Assembly: GCA_015501075.1 (NCBI GenBank)
Contig: JADNYJ010000222.1
Location: 1 to 57,427, forward strand
From: Gymnopilus junonius
Lineage: Eukaryota > Basidiomycota > Agaricomycetes > Agaricales > Galerinaceae
Reading direction: 5' to 3'
Length of the DNA: 57,427 bases
Part shown: piece after piece, positions 34,440 to 45,762 of the stretch
How the letters are laid out: each line of letters opens with the position of its first letter
How positions within the stretch are numbered: position 1 is the stretch's first letter
Notes under the pieces: generated by a model
Seen by the model: only the letters and a program-made list of their open reading frames with translations
Database searches by the model: none
Told to the model about the DNA's origin: nothing
Made by a program: the position numbers and the translations under genes

Positions 34440-35500
34440 TGCACAAGTGAGAGGTGGCGAGAATGAAAGCAGGCATGTCTGGTTGAACAGACATGCTATA
34501 AAGCAGATGAGTCCTGCACCTGTTGAAGATGCCGGACCCACTTGCTAGCCCAAACGTGTCTCCAGCTGCTGGACTTCCCACCAGCACAGGAAGAACAATG
34601 ATGCCTCCAATCAGAGGCATCAAAAGCATGGTCTGGTTGAACAGACATGCCAGAGGGCTAACGGGCTTCTACCTGGGGCTCGTCAAACCTCAATTGCTCG
34701 AAAACTTGTGCAGGAATGATACTCCATGCATGAGCAGAAGACACCTCCAATTCACAGTTGAATGTGAGGATGGTGAATGGCAATCGCTGCTGATTGAGCA
34801 GCCACTTGAGAAGGCATAGCAGCCTCCTCGAGCATCGCCGTTGATGAAGAAACACCGAGCAGAGGTCTAGCCTCTACTGAAGCAAAAAAAACACACTCCG
34901 ACTTGCTCTTGCATGCGAGGGAGGGGCATGTCTGGTTGAGCAGATATGCCAGGGGGAGCACGCGCTGCAATAGCGGACTGGTATACACTCGTCACCTCAA
35001 GGAAAGGCTGAAGGCTGGTACAGGAGTTAAACTCCTGCCCCAGCCCGAAAAACAACATCCGACTCGCAATCGCAAGCCAGAGAGGGTGAAGGCAGAGGTA
35101 ATGGCTAACGAAGCAGCCTCTCGAGAAGCATAAACAACCCTCGACCCTCAACGGCCTCAAAAAAAAAGTGCAGGGATTCCCCATGCATGAGCACACAAAA
35201 CCACCTCCATCTCGAGCTTGGTGTGAGGGAAGTGGTGTGTCGCCAGCAACAGGGCATGGTCCAGTTAAATGGACATGAGTATGGGTGTAGCGGCCACGCA
35301 GGACCTCCCCATCCACAGAAAATCGCCCATACAGTGCTTGAACCACTGCATGGGCTAGAAATCTCCGACTCGCAATTGCAAGTGAGGGCAGGGCAGCAGC
35401 GGCGAGTGGCGGGCATGATGCACCTGTGGGAGGTTATGGGCAGGTTGTCAGCACAGAAAAATCAAGAAAAAAAACAGCAGAATGAGCTCACAATCAACTT
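34440..35500. repeat. Cluster of repeat modules with a conserved hairpin
   Basis: Four copies of a CATG(G)TCTG-GTTGAA-CAGACATG hairpin lie at 34474-34495, 34627-34649, 34927-34948 and 35255-35277, embedded in related 150-330-bp modules. Shared flanks include ATGCATGAGCA(G/C)A (34728; 35180), CCACCTCCA and GACTCGCAAT(C/T)GCAAG (35061; 35367). Many short ORFs cross it, none convincing. Confidence 0.7.
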
Positions 35501-35506
35501 ACTCAC

Positions 35507-35700
35507 CTGGCCAGGCCTCCCACTACATGGATCCGCCCTGCATGTCCAGCCCCCATCCAGCCAGAGAACACATGCCCACATACCTCAGAAGAGGGGAGGG
35601 GCATGCAGCCATGGTCCTAAGGGCGAGAGAGAGAAGAGGAAAAGAGGGAGGAGGAAGGGGAGTGGTGGTGGCGAGAGAAGAGGACGCAGAAATTCAGAAC
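35507..35700 (+). repeat. GC-rich dispersed repeat, copy 2
   Basis: Inverted relative to copy 1 at about 21420-21612, with roughly 80-85% identity by eye over the core. It adjoins the hairpin modules, so the two repeats may belong to one larger element. Confidence 0.7.
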
Positions 35701-35719
35701 AGAAGTCGAACATCCACAG

Positions 35720-36105
35720 AGCTGGCATGACCACGTGACTGGGATGTGCAGCCATTTCCATGCAAAGTTCAATGTTCTCCTTGCCAACTCCTCTTCCACC
35801 ACTGCCCAGCTATTGAGGATCTTACCCTCAATGCCTGGGTGTGTTTTCTGAACACGTAGTGGGAGTTTAACTTCCATTGCACATTTGGCGTCGGTTGTGG
35901 GCTGGATGGGAGGCCATTCTGTCTGTGCAGCTGTGTGCTGCTGGTGAACTTGGAGTCTGCAGAGATGCAGCACGGCCTAGCTACAACCTCTGGCATTTAT
36001 GCTGGGGGTAAAGCTGGTCGTGTGCTCTTTGTGTACTTCTCCTTTTGCAGTGCTTTGAGCTGTGTTAGCCTCAGAGCCAATTCTTGCAAGGTAAGTGCAT
36101 TCATA
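35720..36105 (-). pseudogene. Broken coding fragment, minus strand
   Basis: Two frames of one probable protein: a helical start (LQELALRLTQLKALQKEKYT, 36080-36020) and, after a TAA and a frame change, KLPLRVQKTHPGIEGKILNS followed by a Trp-rich block (WAVVEEELARR...WKWLHIPVTW, 35860-35730). The quality of the amino-acid pattern suggests former coding DNA. I recognise the pattern only as a recurrent repeat-associated segment, with no function. Confidence 0.4.
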
Positions 36106-36555
36106 TATCCACTGGTAACTACTACACAAAAATCTGACCTACAGGAAATCGAACATGATCACGGGCGTAACTGCTTGCTGCCCTCATCCTTCCATATATG
36201 GTATGTCATGATCTTCATCCACATGTCCGATTTATTCTAATTTTTTAACTAGGATACTTTCAACTTGTATTCATGCACTGCTCCCCTTCAATGACTTCCT
36301 ATCTGCATGCTGCCACCCCTCCCTCGAAAATTAAATGCATCTATCATAGGGCACTGTGTTTCTATCAAATTATAAGGTACATAAGTCCTTGTTCTTAACA
36401 GAAATATCTGATAGTGAAATCTATTGTATAGGGCTCTATTACTTGATAGACATTGCCGCTGTTGCCTGCTCTAATCTATGGTAAGCCAGTGTTTCATCTA
36501 TCCACATACAGGCCCTGATTTTTTGAATACAACATGAACATCAAATTGATATAGG
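36106..36555. other. No supported gene
   Basis: AT-rich, CpG-poor sequence with short exon-like pieces bounded by splice-like sites (for example 36145-36201). No frame could be assembled. Confidence 0.35.
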
Positions 36556-37220
36556 AATCTTTCGAAGTCTGTACCGTTGAGACTGCAGAATCTCATATTG
36601 AAGGCAGAGGACCTATAATGGTGGATGCAGAATTCAGGGGATGTTTTTCAGGTGAACCTCTGGTATGTTTTACAACTTCTTGTGTTAAATTTATGCTGAG
36701 CCCCTTCAAGTATTCAATCTCCCTTATTCTGTGCTCCTGCACCTTTCTGAGCTATTCCTCAGCTTGTGCTGAACCTGTATCTATAGCAGGTGAATAGATG
36801 CCCTCATTTATGACAAAAGAAGCTGCTTTACTTGTATTGGGGTGCTCAAGTATTGCTAAAGCCATGTCACCCTGTCGGTGCAATGCATCAGTCGACACCT
36901 TTTGCTGAGATATCGCCTTGGGCCACATTCAGTGGATTGTAGGTTGTCTCTTCCTTGTAGTAGTTCCATGCTTGCCTTCTTTACACATGGACATACAGTA
37001 CTTGTTCAATGAAGCATCTGACGTTACCCAAGGAAATGGCTGTTCACAGGCACTGTCAACCTTTTACGACATGCTATCATCTTCTGGCAATGGAAAAGGA
37101 GTCGACTCCAACTGTAGATAAGGCGTGAGCATGCACATTTACTCTGGTCAAGATGGTGATACCACAAAATTCTATCAAGGAATTAATGCAGAAAGAGAAC
37201 ATACTTACTGCTGCGTCCTT
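36556..37220 (+). pseudogene. Decayed multi-exon gene fragment
   Basis: The exon-like block 36556-36660 (ESFEVCTVETAESHIEGRGP, then MVDAEFRGCFSGEPL) lies between ATAG and GTATG. It is followed by 36790-37170 in shifting frames (VNRCPHL, LLYLYWGAQVLLKPCHPVGA; LPSLHMDIQYLFNEASDV; GVSMHIYSGQDGDTTKFYQG). Stops are TGA or TAG in places where Arg, Trp or Gln fits. No family recognised. It is probably an old host or transposon gene. Confidence 0.35.
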
Positions 37221-38440
37221 GACTGTCAATTGATGACAAGGTGATTACCCAGCTTTAAATAACTGAGCCTTGTAAACTAAAGGGAATGTTCTCAAGCACC
37301 CGCATGTTTTTACAAAATGCTCAGCACAGCCAGAAGAGTGCCCAAGGTTGCCCAAGGACAAATTTACCTATCCCTCATGGATAGTCGCCTTGGTGAAGGA
37401 GCTAGTGTTGGGATAGCACAAATGGTCTGGCCATCTTTTCTGACTAAGACTTATTAAAACCATTCCAGTAATGAATTCATTGTGAAAGCTTGAACTGAAT
37501 CTTGGATACTGAGCCCAGGAAATCATCGATGCTGAACACTTTGATTAGAAATTCATGATCCTTCTGGTCATTAATCTCCATGGTAGTCTTCATACATGAC
37601 AGGATGCATCGCCTACTCAACGACATTGAGGCTGGCAATGCACGCTTAACAACATGATTCAACAGCAAGCTAAGACCGCCACTGAGATTTTCTGTCTTCT
37701 GAGCAACCTCGGGACCGATAAGGTAGTGATATTCTCACCTTCCGACTCCCTGTCATACCCAAACACTCTTTCCTTCAAATTGATCCTGTGCAGTGAACAA
37801 TCTATTTTTTAGCTCAATCCTCTCTCTTTTCTCATTCTTTATACTGCCTTCAAATGCTCCTTCAAGACACTCTTCACCCTATTGTCATGCTCTGATAGCA
37901 GAGACCCAAGAGCAGTACCCTGAATGATACATATTCCTACTGCTTTTCTTCATCATGTTCAGTCATTTGATAAAAGCTTTGAAGAGGTACAGGAGGGAAG
38001 AATTTCATCCAGGTGCATAAAGTGCTCTCTATGCTTTAAATTTTGGGTTAGGATTTTGATAATGATTTGTTTGTATTCAGACCTAGATGAACTTGACATT
38101 GAAGAGTCTACTGTGGTGGATGGACAACCAAATAGTATGTCTACTCCATCAGATATTTATTCTTATGCTGTATACATATGTGCCACACTCCCCTTCATTC
38201 AGTGCGGATAATCTCTTACATGTCTATGACTACTCTGCCAATGATAGAAATTGAGTCAAACATTTAACTGCTCCTTGCCCCTTTCCTTGTAATCCACCTT
38301 CCCTTCCTACCAAAATTCTGTGAGTGCACAGAATACACCACCTGCTTGCACAACTACAAATTACCATGTTGCTAGCTTAGAACAAGCCCAAGGACAGCTC
38401 TCACCATCTAACAATTAAGGCATTGAGAAGACAGCTAGCA
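37221..38440. other. No supported gene
   Basis: 1.2 kb of AT-rich, CpG-depleted DNA. Short ORFs at 37477-37668 (-) and 37924-38211 (+) have no recognisable motif and no consistent exon context. Confidence 0.4.
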
Positions 38441-38460
38441 GAGGCTATGAGGATTAGGCA

Positions 38461-38935
38461 ATGGCAGGGGTAACCCTTGGGTACTGGAGGAGTGACCCCT
38501 ACCCCTACCCTCTAGGACCCTTACCCCTGGACCCAAGGGTCATTCCCTCAAGGGTCTGCAGGGTATACTGGGGGTACATAGGCCCAAGGTGGATTTATCA
38601 GTAGTATGTAGTTATAAACCCACTGCAACATTGGTTTCCTATCAAATTTCACTTCTAATGTCTTTGCAACAACTTTATTGTCTGAAACCTTCATCAAAGT
38701 TAAGAGAATCTAGCTCAAAGAGACTTTTTTGATTTGACTTTTATCTATGTCAAACTAATATTACCATATAGTAGTAAGGTTTTAATGGAACTATGCTATA
38801 CTTGCTATTTAATAAGACTTGTTTCTTGTGTCAATGTAAGCTGAGGGGTCAAGGGTCTGGACATCAAGACCCTTACCCCTATCCTTGTGTACCCTTACCC
38901 ATGACCCCTGAGGGTACACTATACCAGGGCTCAAA
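38461..38935. repeat. TACCCC/GGGGTA-rich paired segments (possible small non-autonomous element)
   Basis: Two segments, 38466-38585 and 38840-38932, are dense in ACCCTTACCCCT, GACCCCT, AAGGGTC and GGGTA(C/T)AC. They flank a 250-bp AT-rich centre. They look like partly inverted ends of a MITE-like element, but I could not define exact termini or a target duplication. The resemblance to telomere repeats is superficial. Confidence 0.4.
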
Positions 38936-39662
38936 TTTGAATTATGCCTCACAGCCACCATCAGAGACCATTGACTGGCCTCCAGCCTATTCAGGTGCTG
39001 TATTAATGCCAGGAGATTATGTAGAACCCATGTTGCCTACAATGCCTCACCCATGATTTGACCCAGATATTAATGTGTATTGTACTTTACATATATTCAA
39101 AACCACAGGCAAAATTCTGGATAGGACCTTCATTACTGTAAATATTTACTTTACTAAATTCCCCCTAATACAAACCACTGGTATGTCTCCAAGTTCGGCA
39201 TCAGAGTACCTTTTTTCAGTCAGAGGATTGAAAATGACCAACTTTCAAAGTACCCATAATCTGTACCATAGGTTGGAAGGAACATTCTTCATAAGAAATG
39301 GTGATTTTTGGATGAGTAGAACAGAAGGTCTGGCTTGTTCACTGTCCATATTTGCAAAGCCACTAAAAATACTTAGAGCTTTCTAAAAATTATGTTGTGC
39401 TTCATTTAATTATTGGAGAGAATTTAAGAGCATACTGTGGGCAGATAATATGTAGATACAACCAGACTTAACAATGCAATATAGAACAGCCTACAGTGCC
39501 TTAAAATTCATAGATTTTGGTCATCACACATTTCTGCTATTCCTCTGGACTGTAATGAACTGGACTGTTCTCCCATCCTGGTCTCGCCATCAACTTCACC
39601 ACAGCACCTAACTAACAGTGCCTTGGCTTCATTTTATTCAATCAATCTATCTCTCTTTGAAA
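38936..39662. other. No supported gene; upstream of a degraded Gypsy
   Basis: An open frame at 39075-39386 has no recognisable domain. The segment before 39663 should contain the 5' LTR of the second Gypsy, but without its partner the LTR cannot be delimited. Confidence 0.35.
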
Positions 39663-41650
39663 AATGGCTACTATGAGGACACCCCCTCCTAAGCACCAGG
39701 ACATTGCTGGAGTCATTGTGCCTCCATGCTTGGCCAGCATGTCTCTGACCAGAGCAGAATTTTCTGCTGCTGAGAGCTGGGCTCCTGGGAGCCCAAGATC
39801 TGACAGTGACACTCACTTGTACAGCAAGGTTACCGCTTCATGACCCACCACCCCCTTGCAGGACAAGGAGGTAGTAGGTAAAATGGACTGATTAGCTACC
39901 AGTTTTGAGAATAATAATAAGGACATACCTCCACATTTAGAATGTAATAAGAGTCTCTTTACTGACTCTGAGAATGACCAGGATCTGAATGATTGGCCTG
40001 AGAACAAAGCACAGTAGTGAGTAACTGTGCAGTGAAAATAGCAATCCCTGCCCAAAGACAAACATTTGGGATTAGCCAAAAATCTATTCCTACAGCCTCG
40101 TGAACTTACTGAGGAGCAAGATAATATGGCTGAAATTGCTGTGAAAGAACCCTCTGATAATGAGGAAAAGAAACCTGCTCACCATAAGAGAGCAGCTAGC
40201 AAGAAAGCTAAGAAAGCTAAGAAGAGGTGAGACAGTTCTATCTCTAGCAAAGAAGAGGGCCCATCCAAGCCCAAGGAAAGAGGATAGATCCCAGAGAATT
40301 TGGCTCCCTAGACTTAAAGGGCATAGATGCTGACATTGAATTGCAAAAAGTGGCATTGGCCTCATTCCAAGACAACAAGCATAATAAGAAATGCTCTGGT
40401 GATAAATCTAAAAATATTACCATGATACAGCAACCTGCTGAAGGATCAAGTGCCAATCATTGATTAGCCAATCCTGAGAATTCAAATTCAGTCTCAAAAA
40501 GTAAGGTTTTACCTGATATGGTAAGACCTGTGGCTCAAATTGACCTGAAGAGTATTCTTGGAGTGGCTCTAAAAGAAGCCAAAAAGGTGGACTCACCTAG
40601 GCACTGAGCCTCTGTCAAGCACTTGGACCACTCTGAGGACCCCTCAAGCTCTGAGAACAAATCAGATTCTGACTCCTCTGACTCTGAATCTTCATCATCA
40701 TCTTTGAGCTCAGACTCTAGTAGTGATGAGTCAGTACTGACTCATCATCTAATAAATCTTCTTTGAGTAAAAAGTCGAAAAAGAAAAAGGAGTCAAAGGG
40801 CCACCATAGCAAAGACAAGCTTGACTCTAAAAATACTTTCAAACCAATTAAGTATAATGGTCAGCCCATATTAACAGATTACCATCGGTTCCTTCAAGAA
40901 GCCACTTTCTATGCAAAAAGACTTCCTAAGAAGGATCATATAATTATACTATCTCATTACCTAGATGGGAAAGCATAAGAAGTGGTCTTTAAAAGACTTC
41001 TTTGCTGGAATATTTGATTACTGTTTCCCAGTAAATTACCACATGCAAATGCATCAGAAATTGAATCACTGCTACCAGAATAGTAAGACAGTCGAACAAT
41101 ATGCTCATGAATTAGAACAACTATTTGAAATAATTGGCATTAAAGATAAGCATGAGAATGTCATTAAATTATGTATGGCCTCCACCAAGGTCTTCATGAG
41201 GCTCTTTGGTGCTATGAATTAAATCCCAAGGTATCTACCTGGGATGAAGTTCTATCAAAAGCTCTCATTATTGAAATTTCCTGCAGTGATGGCAATACTA
41301 ATGAACACTGTGAAGGTACAGTATCATTAAATCATGGAGACCCATCTCGGAATGGAGGACATAACTCTAATACCCCTGCCGAGATAGAAACCCAAATGCA
41401 AACTCAAATAATTTGAAAAGCCATGAGACCGAGAATAGTTCTCGATTCACAGGTAGCAGACCCAGTAAGTCTGGACCATGTAATTCTTTTAATAAAACAA
41501 AACAAATTCCCAACAGAATGGTAACCACCCAAATAATGATAGGACTCATCAGGGACATGACTATGTGAAATCTGAGCAGCAGAGCACTCCAAGACTCTCA
41601 GATAAAGAGAAAAATGAGAGACTAGCACAGGGACTGTGCTTCAGCTGTGG
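39663..41650 (+). pseudogene. gag: gag remnant of the second Gypsy
   Basis: It starts at ATG 39663 (MATMRTPPPKHQDIAGVIVP). Charged, Ser-rich segments follow, with KKAKKAKKR near 40200. The capsid-type region (40840-41270) reads FKPIKYNGQPILTDYHRFLQ in one frame, FFAGIFDYCFPVNYHMQMHQ and YAHELEQLFEIIGIK in the next, and LHEALWCYELNPKVSTWDEV in the third. These parallel YHGEPEFMKYYKYI, FFTELYNYCFPP and WNGLRPELQSALW of the first element. A half zinc knuckle (LCFSCGDQVTS) is at about 41635. At least five stops and several frameshifts are present. Confidence 0.72.
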
Positions 41651-41699
41651 AGACCAGGTCACCTCTCAAGGACCTATCCTACCAACAATATGGTTAAGG

Positions 41700-44650
41700 G
41701 GGTAACTCCAAACCTCCAGGAATATCAAATAATAACATTGAGTATGAATCAAGTGAAGCTAGTAATGACCAGCCCATAGAAGTATTAGATAGCTTGCCTT
41801 TGGGCACTATTTTTTCAAAAATGAAGAACCAGAGTCAGGGTACATTAAACCTTCCTGGAAAAAGCCACCCTACATGCTACCCCAAGCTAGCATTAGTGAT
41901 TGCTACCTTATGGTCATCAAAGATCTATTAGAACAACAGGTACCATACCCTGGAGATAAACCAATGGATGCTTTTGCGCTGAGACCCCGATTTGTACTAC
42001 AATATGTTGGCTTCCCCAGGCCTTACTACCTAGTCAGAGACTTGGTTGCAAAATTAGAATTCCCTCTACCAATGTCAAGCATTGAAAACCATTGATTCGA
42101 CATTATAAATTGGTACAACTAAACAACTCTGTAAAGCAAGGAAATTACCCTTTACTAAGAATATAGGTTGTGGGATCAGTAATCCTCTATCCATTGTAGC
42201 AACTAATTTGCTGACAGATGGAATTAACTCCTATTATCCTAATTTAATGGAAGCCTTTGACTCCAAGGGTCACTTCTATGTTCATCTTAAAGATCATGGA
42301 TCTTCAATTTATGTCATTGAAGATGCTGACCTGGAAATTCAAGTAGAATTAAGTGACTTACTATTAAAAGACCTTGATTTTGACTTAGTAAGCTAGTACA
42401 GGTGGGTGATACAGTTGCGGACAAACAAAGGCATCAATTTTATTGCCTGAGTTATTGACACTTTGACTTGTATCCAAACATTGTAAAAATAGGTGGAACA
42501 TAAAGGAATAGACCTAGTTCATTGATTTGCATGAGTGAATTTTTCAAATTTGCAGTTTGAGAAAAATTTTACTCCAAAAAATTGGCCACCGACAAAACAA
42601 ATCGCTAAAATCTCGGAAAATTCATTTTTAGATGCCTTTCACAATAAAAGGAAACTGTTCGCAAAAAATCTTGAGATTCTTATGAGGCAATCCTCCACAA
42701 AAATATTCCCAAAATGCCAGGAGGCCACCCTGCAAAGAAGAGAAGAAACATCTCAGGACTTAAGGGTCAGTCCACACACTCTAGTGCACCATTGGCAGAC
42801 ATCCTGGAGTCTGCAGAACAAGTTGCAGACAACTGCTCAAATATTGATCTTGAGGGCTCTAGCCATGGAGATACAGGAGATCAGCCTCATCAAGACATGA
42901 AGGACCAGGCAAGCAGTGAGCCTGAAGATGAGGAGGACTCTGACTTTGAGTCTGATCATGAGTAGAAAGGGTTGACCAGCATAGCATTTGGTAAAAGTTA
43001 GCAGCTTTATCCTGCAAGCTCAACGAAGATACAAATGACTCAACCATTCATGGTGGTTTATGAGTGCGTATTGGCTGGGTTTGACAGGATATGCTGCTGC
43101 ATGGGCAGTAAAAAGCAGAAGCAACATTGACAGGTGTAGCAACATGCAATGATGTTGGTCAATGATGTTCTCAACTAAAACTGATAAGGTCCAGGCCACA
43201 AAAGTTGCAAAATTTCAGCCAAAAAAATTGGCCAACCTAAAATATCATGGAATAATATAAAAACACTGTTTTTAGGCTGTATTTGACTGTCCGAGTGCAA
43301 ATCCATCATCAGTTTTTCCCAGAAACTCGTGTTCCTGAGATATGAATTTTGTTGCTTTTGATTGTCCGCAACTGTACAATCTATCTACGATGAGACCTGT
43401 ACACTACAAGCTCATTATTAAGCTTCCCAGTCCATCAGTGACTTGCACAGCAAGTTGATGCCTTCCAGTTTGGATGACATACCACCTGATTTAGAATCCA
43501 TCAGTGACCCTGAGTGTGACACACATAGTGTGACTGCCAGTGAGTGGAGTCAAAGTCAGGATATTGACCCAGATTCTGGCTATGATTCCTGCTCTGAGTA
43601 TGAGAATATGCCTGGGTTACAGGCTGTAAGCAACACTGAGTTGGAATGTGGAGAAAAATCTGAGCTTCAGAGTGAATATGAGTCAGACTGGTCCAACTCT
43701 GATACTAGCAAAGTCACAGATACTAATGTCATGGACATGTCGCCTCATGAACACAATGCCTGCTGCTGGTGCTGGACCAGCCCACATGTGTTTACTCAGT
43801 GTGTAATAAAGAACCCTGATGACAGAGATTTCTACCTCAACCAATAACATGCCAACCAAGCCTGACACCCGCACTTGTCAGATGGGTGACATTTACACAA
43901 CACAGGCTGTGAAAGTACTTACTCGATGCCAACCATACTCAGCTGATGAAACTGAGGCAAGAATACCTTGGTTAGATCACTTTGACCACTGCTTTGAGGT
44001 GGGACACAGTATAGACAACAATATACTCTGTATTTATGACAGTGTCTGAGGATTAGAGACTTGGCTTCATATCAACTGAGTAAGAAATCCTGATTTTTCA
44101 ATTAGGCATTGGTATATGTACCAAATGGCTTGATTTGCTGGTGAAGAGTTCCCTGAATTAATATCTGAAGAATGGCTCAACGAGAGAAATTTTGAGCTTA
44201 CCATGTTTGGCAATGCTCTGCACACTGCTACAGAACTTTGCCTCAAAGCTGGTACACCATATACCTATGATGAGAAGTGCATGAAATTGATTTTGCCCAC
44301 CTATGATAATAATACTGAATGATTCTCTGTTGAGATTATCAAGCCAGGTACTGAGAAAGTACTAATTCATGACTCAGTGCATTCATGGGATGTGGAAATT
44401 GATATAAGCACCCTTGAAGATCCTGACTTCAATGTTCAAAGTTGGTATGGGGACTGCTTGGAAAAATGGTTTAACCCTGAATGAATAGGAAGCAAATATA
44501 TTAGCAAGGAAATAATCTTGTTATTTGCTCACCTACCTTTTGCAAAGGAATTCCCACTTCTGCATAAATGTTGACCTGTGATTGAGCTATTTGCCACTCA
44601 GATCAACAGAGATAATTATGCTGCTATTCAGCAGAATGCAGCATCTGAGG
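41700..44650 (+). pseudogene. Gag-Pol linker remnant of the second Gypsy (split by a Tc1-like insertion)
   Basis: The region before 42400 includes VIKDLLEQQVPYPGDKPMDA, comparable to the MRPYPGDPCWE block of the first Gypsy, and the frame NLLTDGINSYYPNLMEAFDS (42197-42396). After the insertion the frame includes SEWSQSQDIDPDSGYDSCSE, VIKNPDDRDFYLNQ, then HWYMYQMA, NERNFELTMFGNALHTATEL and SWDVEIDISTLEDPDFN up to about 44650. Single TGA codons sit where Arg is likely. The protease expected next is missing, so the element is truncated at its 3' side or was deleted. Confidence 0.62.
42410..43376. mobile_element. Non-autonomous Tc1/mariner-like element with TA duplication
   Basis: The ends CAGTTGCGGACAA (42412) and TTGTCCGCAACTG (to 43374) are inverted, with further pairing of about 10 bp. 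TA flanks both sides (42410-42411, 43375-43376). The length of 963 bp is too short for a full transposase. Inside, 42714-42965 encodes MPGGHPAKKRRNISGLKG followed by an acidic stretch, like the N-terminus of basidiomycete Tc1-type transposases. The catalytic part is missing. It is inserted in the second Gypsy. Confidence 0.85.
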
Positions 44651-44690
44651 TCTTTATGGTCCCCTCCTTTTCCGGTTGGACTCCATCAGA

Positions 44691-45105
44691 CTTTGGGTCA
44701 CCAAACTAGAGAAATTTGTAGTTTGCCATCATAGGATTTTTCTGGTGAGTTTCTGGTGCAAGTCTGGACCAACTATGGTCAGACTCTGAGTCCAACAGAC
44801 CTTTCTAATGGACTTCCAGTGGAATATCCTCAAACTAGCTGCAGAATGAAGTGTAAATTGCCAGAGGAAGTTTGCTGGAAGTCCACTGGAAGTCCATTAG
44901 ACTCAGTATGTCCATTATCATGTTATTATTACTAGAAAAAATATAAGCATTATTATACAAGGTATATACCACTAGTGTATTGTAAGTAATTTAATCTATT
45001 AGTTCTGAGCAAAGGAGGACTACACATGGTCCCAACCATTTCCACTGCACCCATGTCTACCACCTGGCACCCCCACCCCACCTCAGATTTGAAAATGGGC
45101 CAGCG
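44691..45105. other. Non-coding stretch with a perfect inverted repeat
   Basis: No gene seen. 44805-44823 and 44882-44900 are perfect 19-bp inverted repeats (CTAATGGACTTCCAGTGGA and its complement) enclosing 58 bp. This could be a MITE remnant or snap-back hairpin. Confidence 0.6.
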
Positions 45106-45107
45106 AA

Positions 45108-45520
45108 TTGCTGATGCCTAGCTGTTTCAACCATGCCCACCTCCTTCCACCACCCCACCAATTTGCCAGTGCCCAGCCATTTGGCCAGTGCCCATCTGTT
45201 TTAACCCCCCACCTCCTTCCACCACACTACCCCCAATTGCCAGCAGCCAGCCATCTGTTTTGTGTTTCCCACCTCTGCTCACCACCCCAAATTGCAAGCC
45301 CAGCTGTTTTGCCACTGCCCATCCATTTTGACCTCCCACCTCTGCTCACCCCCCCAAATCACCAGTGCCCATCTGTTTCATGTCCCCCCACTCTGCTCAC
45401 CACCCAACAAATTGCAAGTGCCAGCTGTTTTGCCAGCACTCGACTGTTTCAACCTCCCACCTATGCTCACACACCACAGTTGGGCCAGTGCCTGTCTGTT
45501 TCATGTTCCTCCATCCATTT
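45108..45520. repeat. Degenerate minisatellite (unit about 70 bp)
   Basis: Recurring blocks CCACCTCTGCTCACCACC, AATTGC(C/A)AG(T/C)GCC and CCAGCTGTTTTGCCA, with CCCATCTGTTT(C/T)A, repeat about six times at variable spacing. The long open frame through it is a product of the repeat and low stop density, not a gene. Confidence 0.75.
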
Positions 45521-45762
45521 CACAAATGCTCATCTATCCTTCTATTACATACATACACATACATGTGGTAGAAAAATTTTATATACATTTTTTTACAATG
45601 TTAAAAAGCCTAAGTCCACTCAATTGGACTTGGAAAATTTTTTGAGGACTTCAGAGTTTCTGTGAACAAGGGCTTATGTAATGATCAATCAACTTGATCA
45701 CAGCTTGACTGCTTATCTTTTTCTTCATCCACCACCATTCTAAGCACCTTTAAGTCAACTAC

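Larger units (their letters stand above)
39663..44690 (+). mobile_element. Second, heavily degraded Gypsy element (truncated before protease)
   Basis: Gag and the Gag-Pol linker are related block by block to the first Gypsy. No protease, RT, RNase H or integrase follows. CpG dinucleotides are almost absent and the frame is broken by many TGA/TAG codons. A Tc1-like element (42412-43374) is inserted. Much older than the first Gypsy by degree of decay. Confidence 0.75.

Noticed and set aside
38461..38935. Telomere repeat array
   Set aside because: CCCTTACCCC-type motifs are irregular and occur in both orientations. No (TTAGGG)n run.
45108..45665. 185-codon Pro/His-rich ORF
   Set aside because: Product of a degenerate minisatellite. 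Several frames are open at once.
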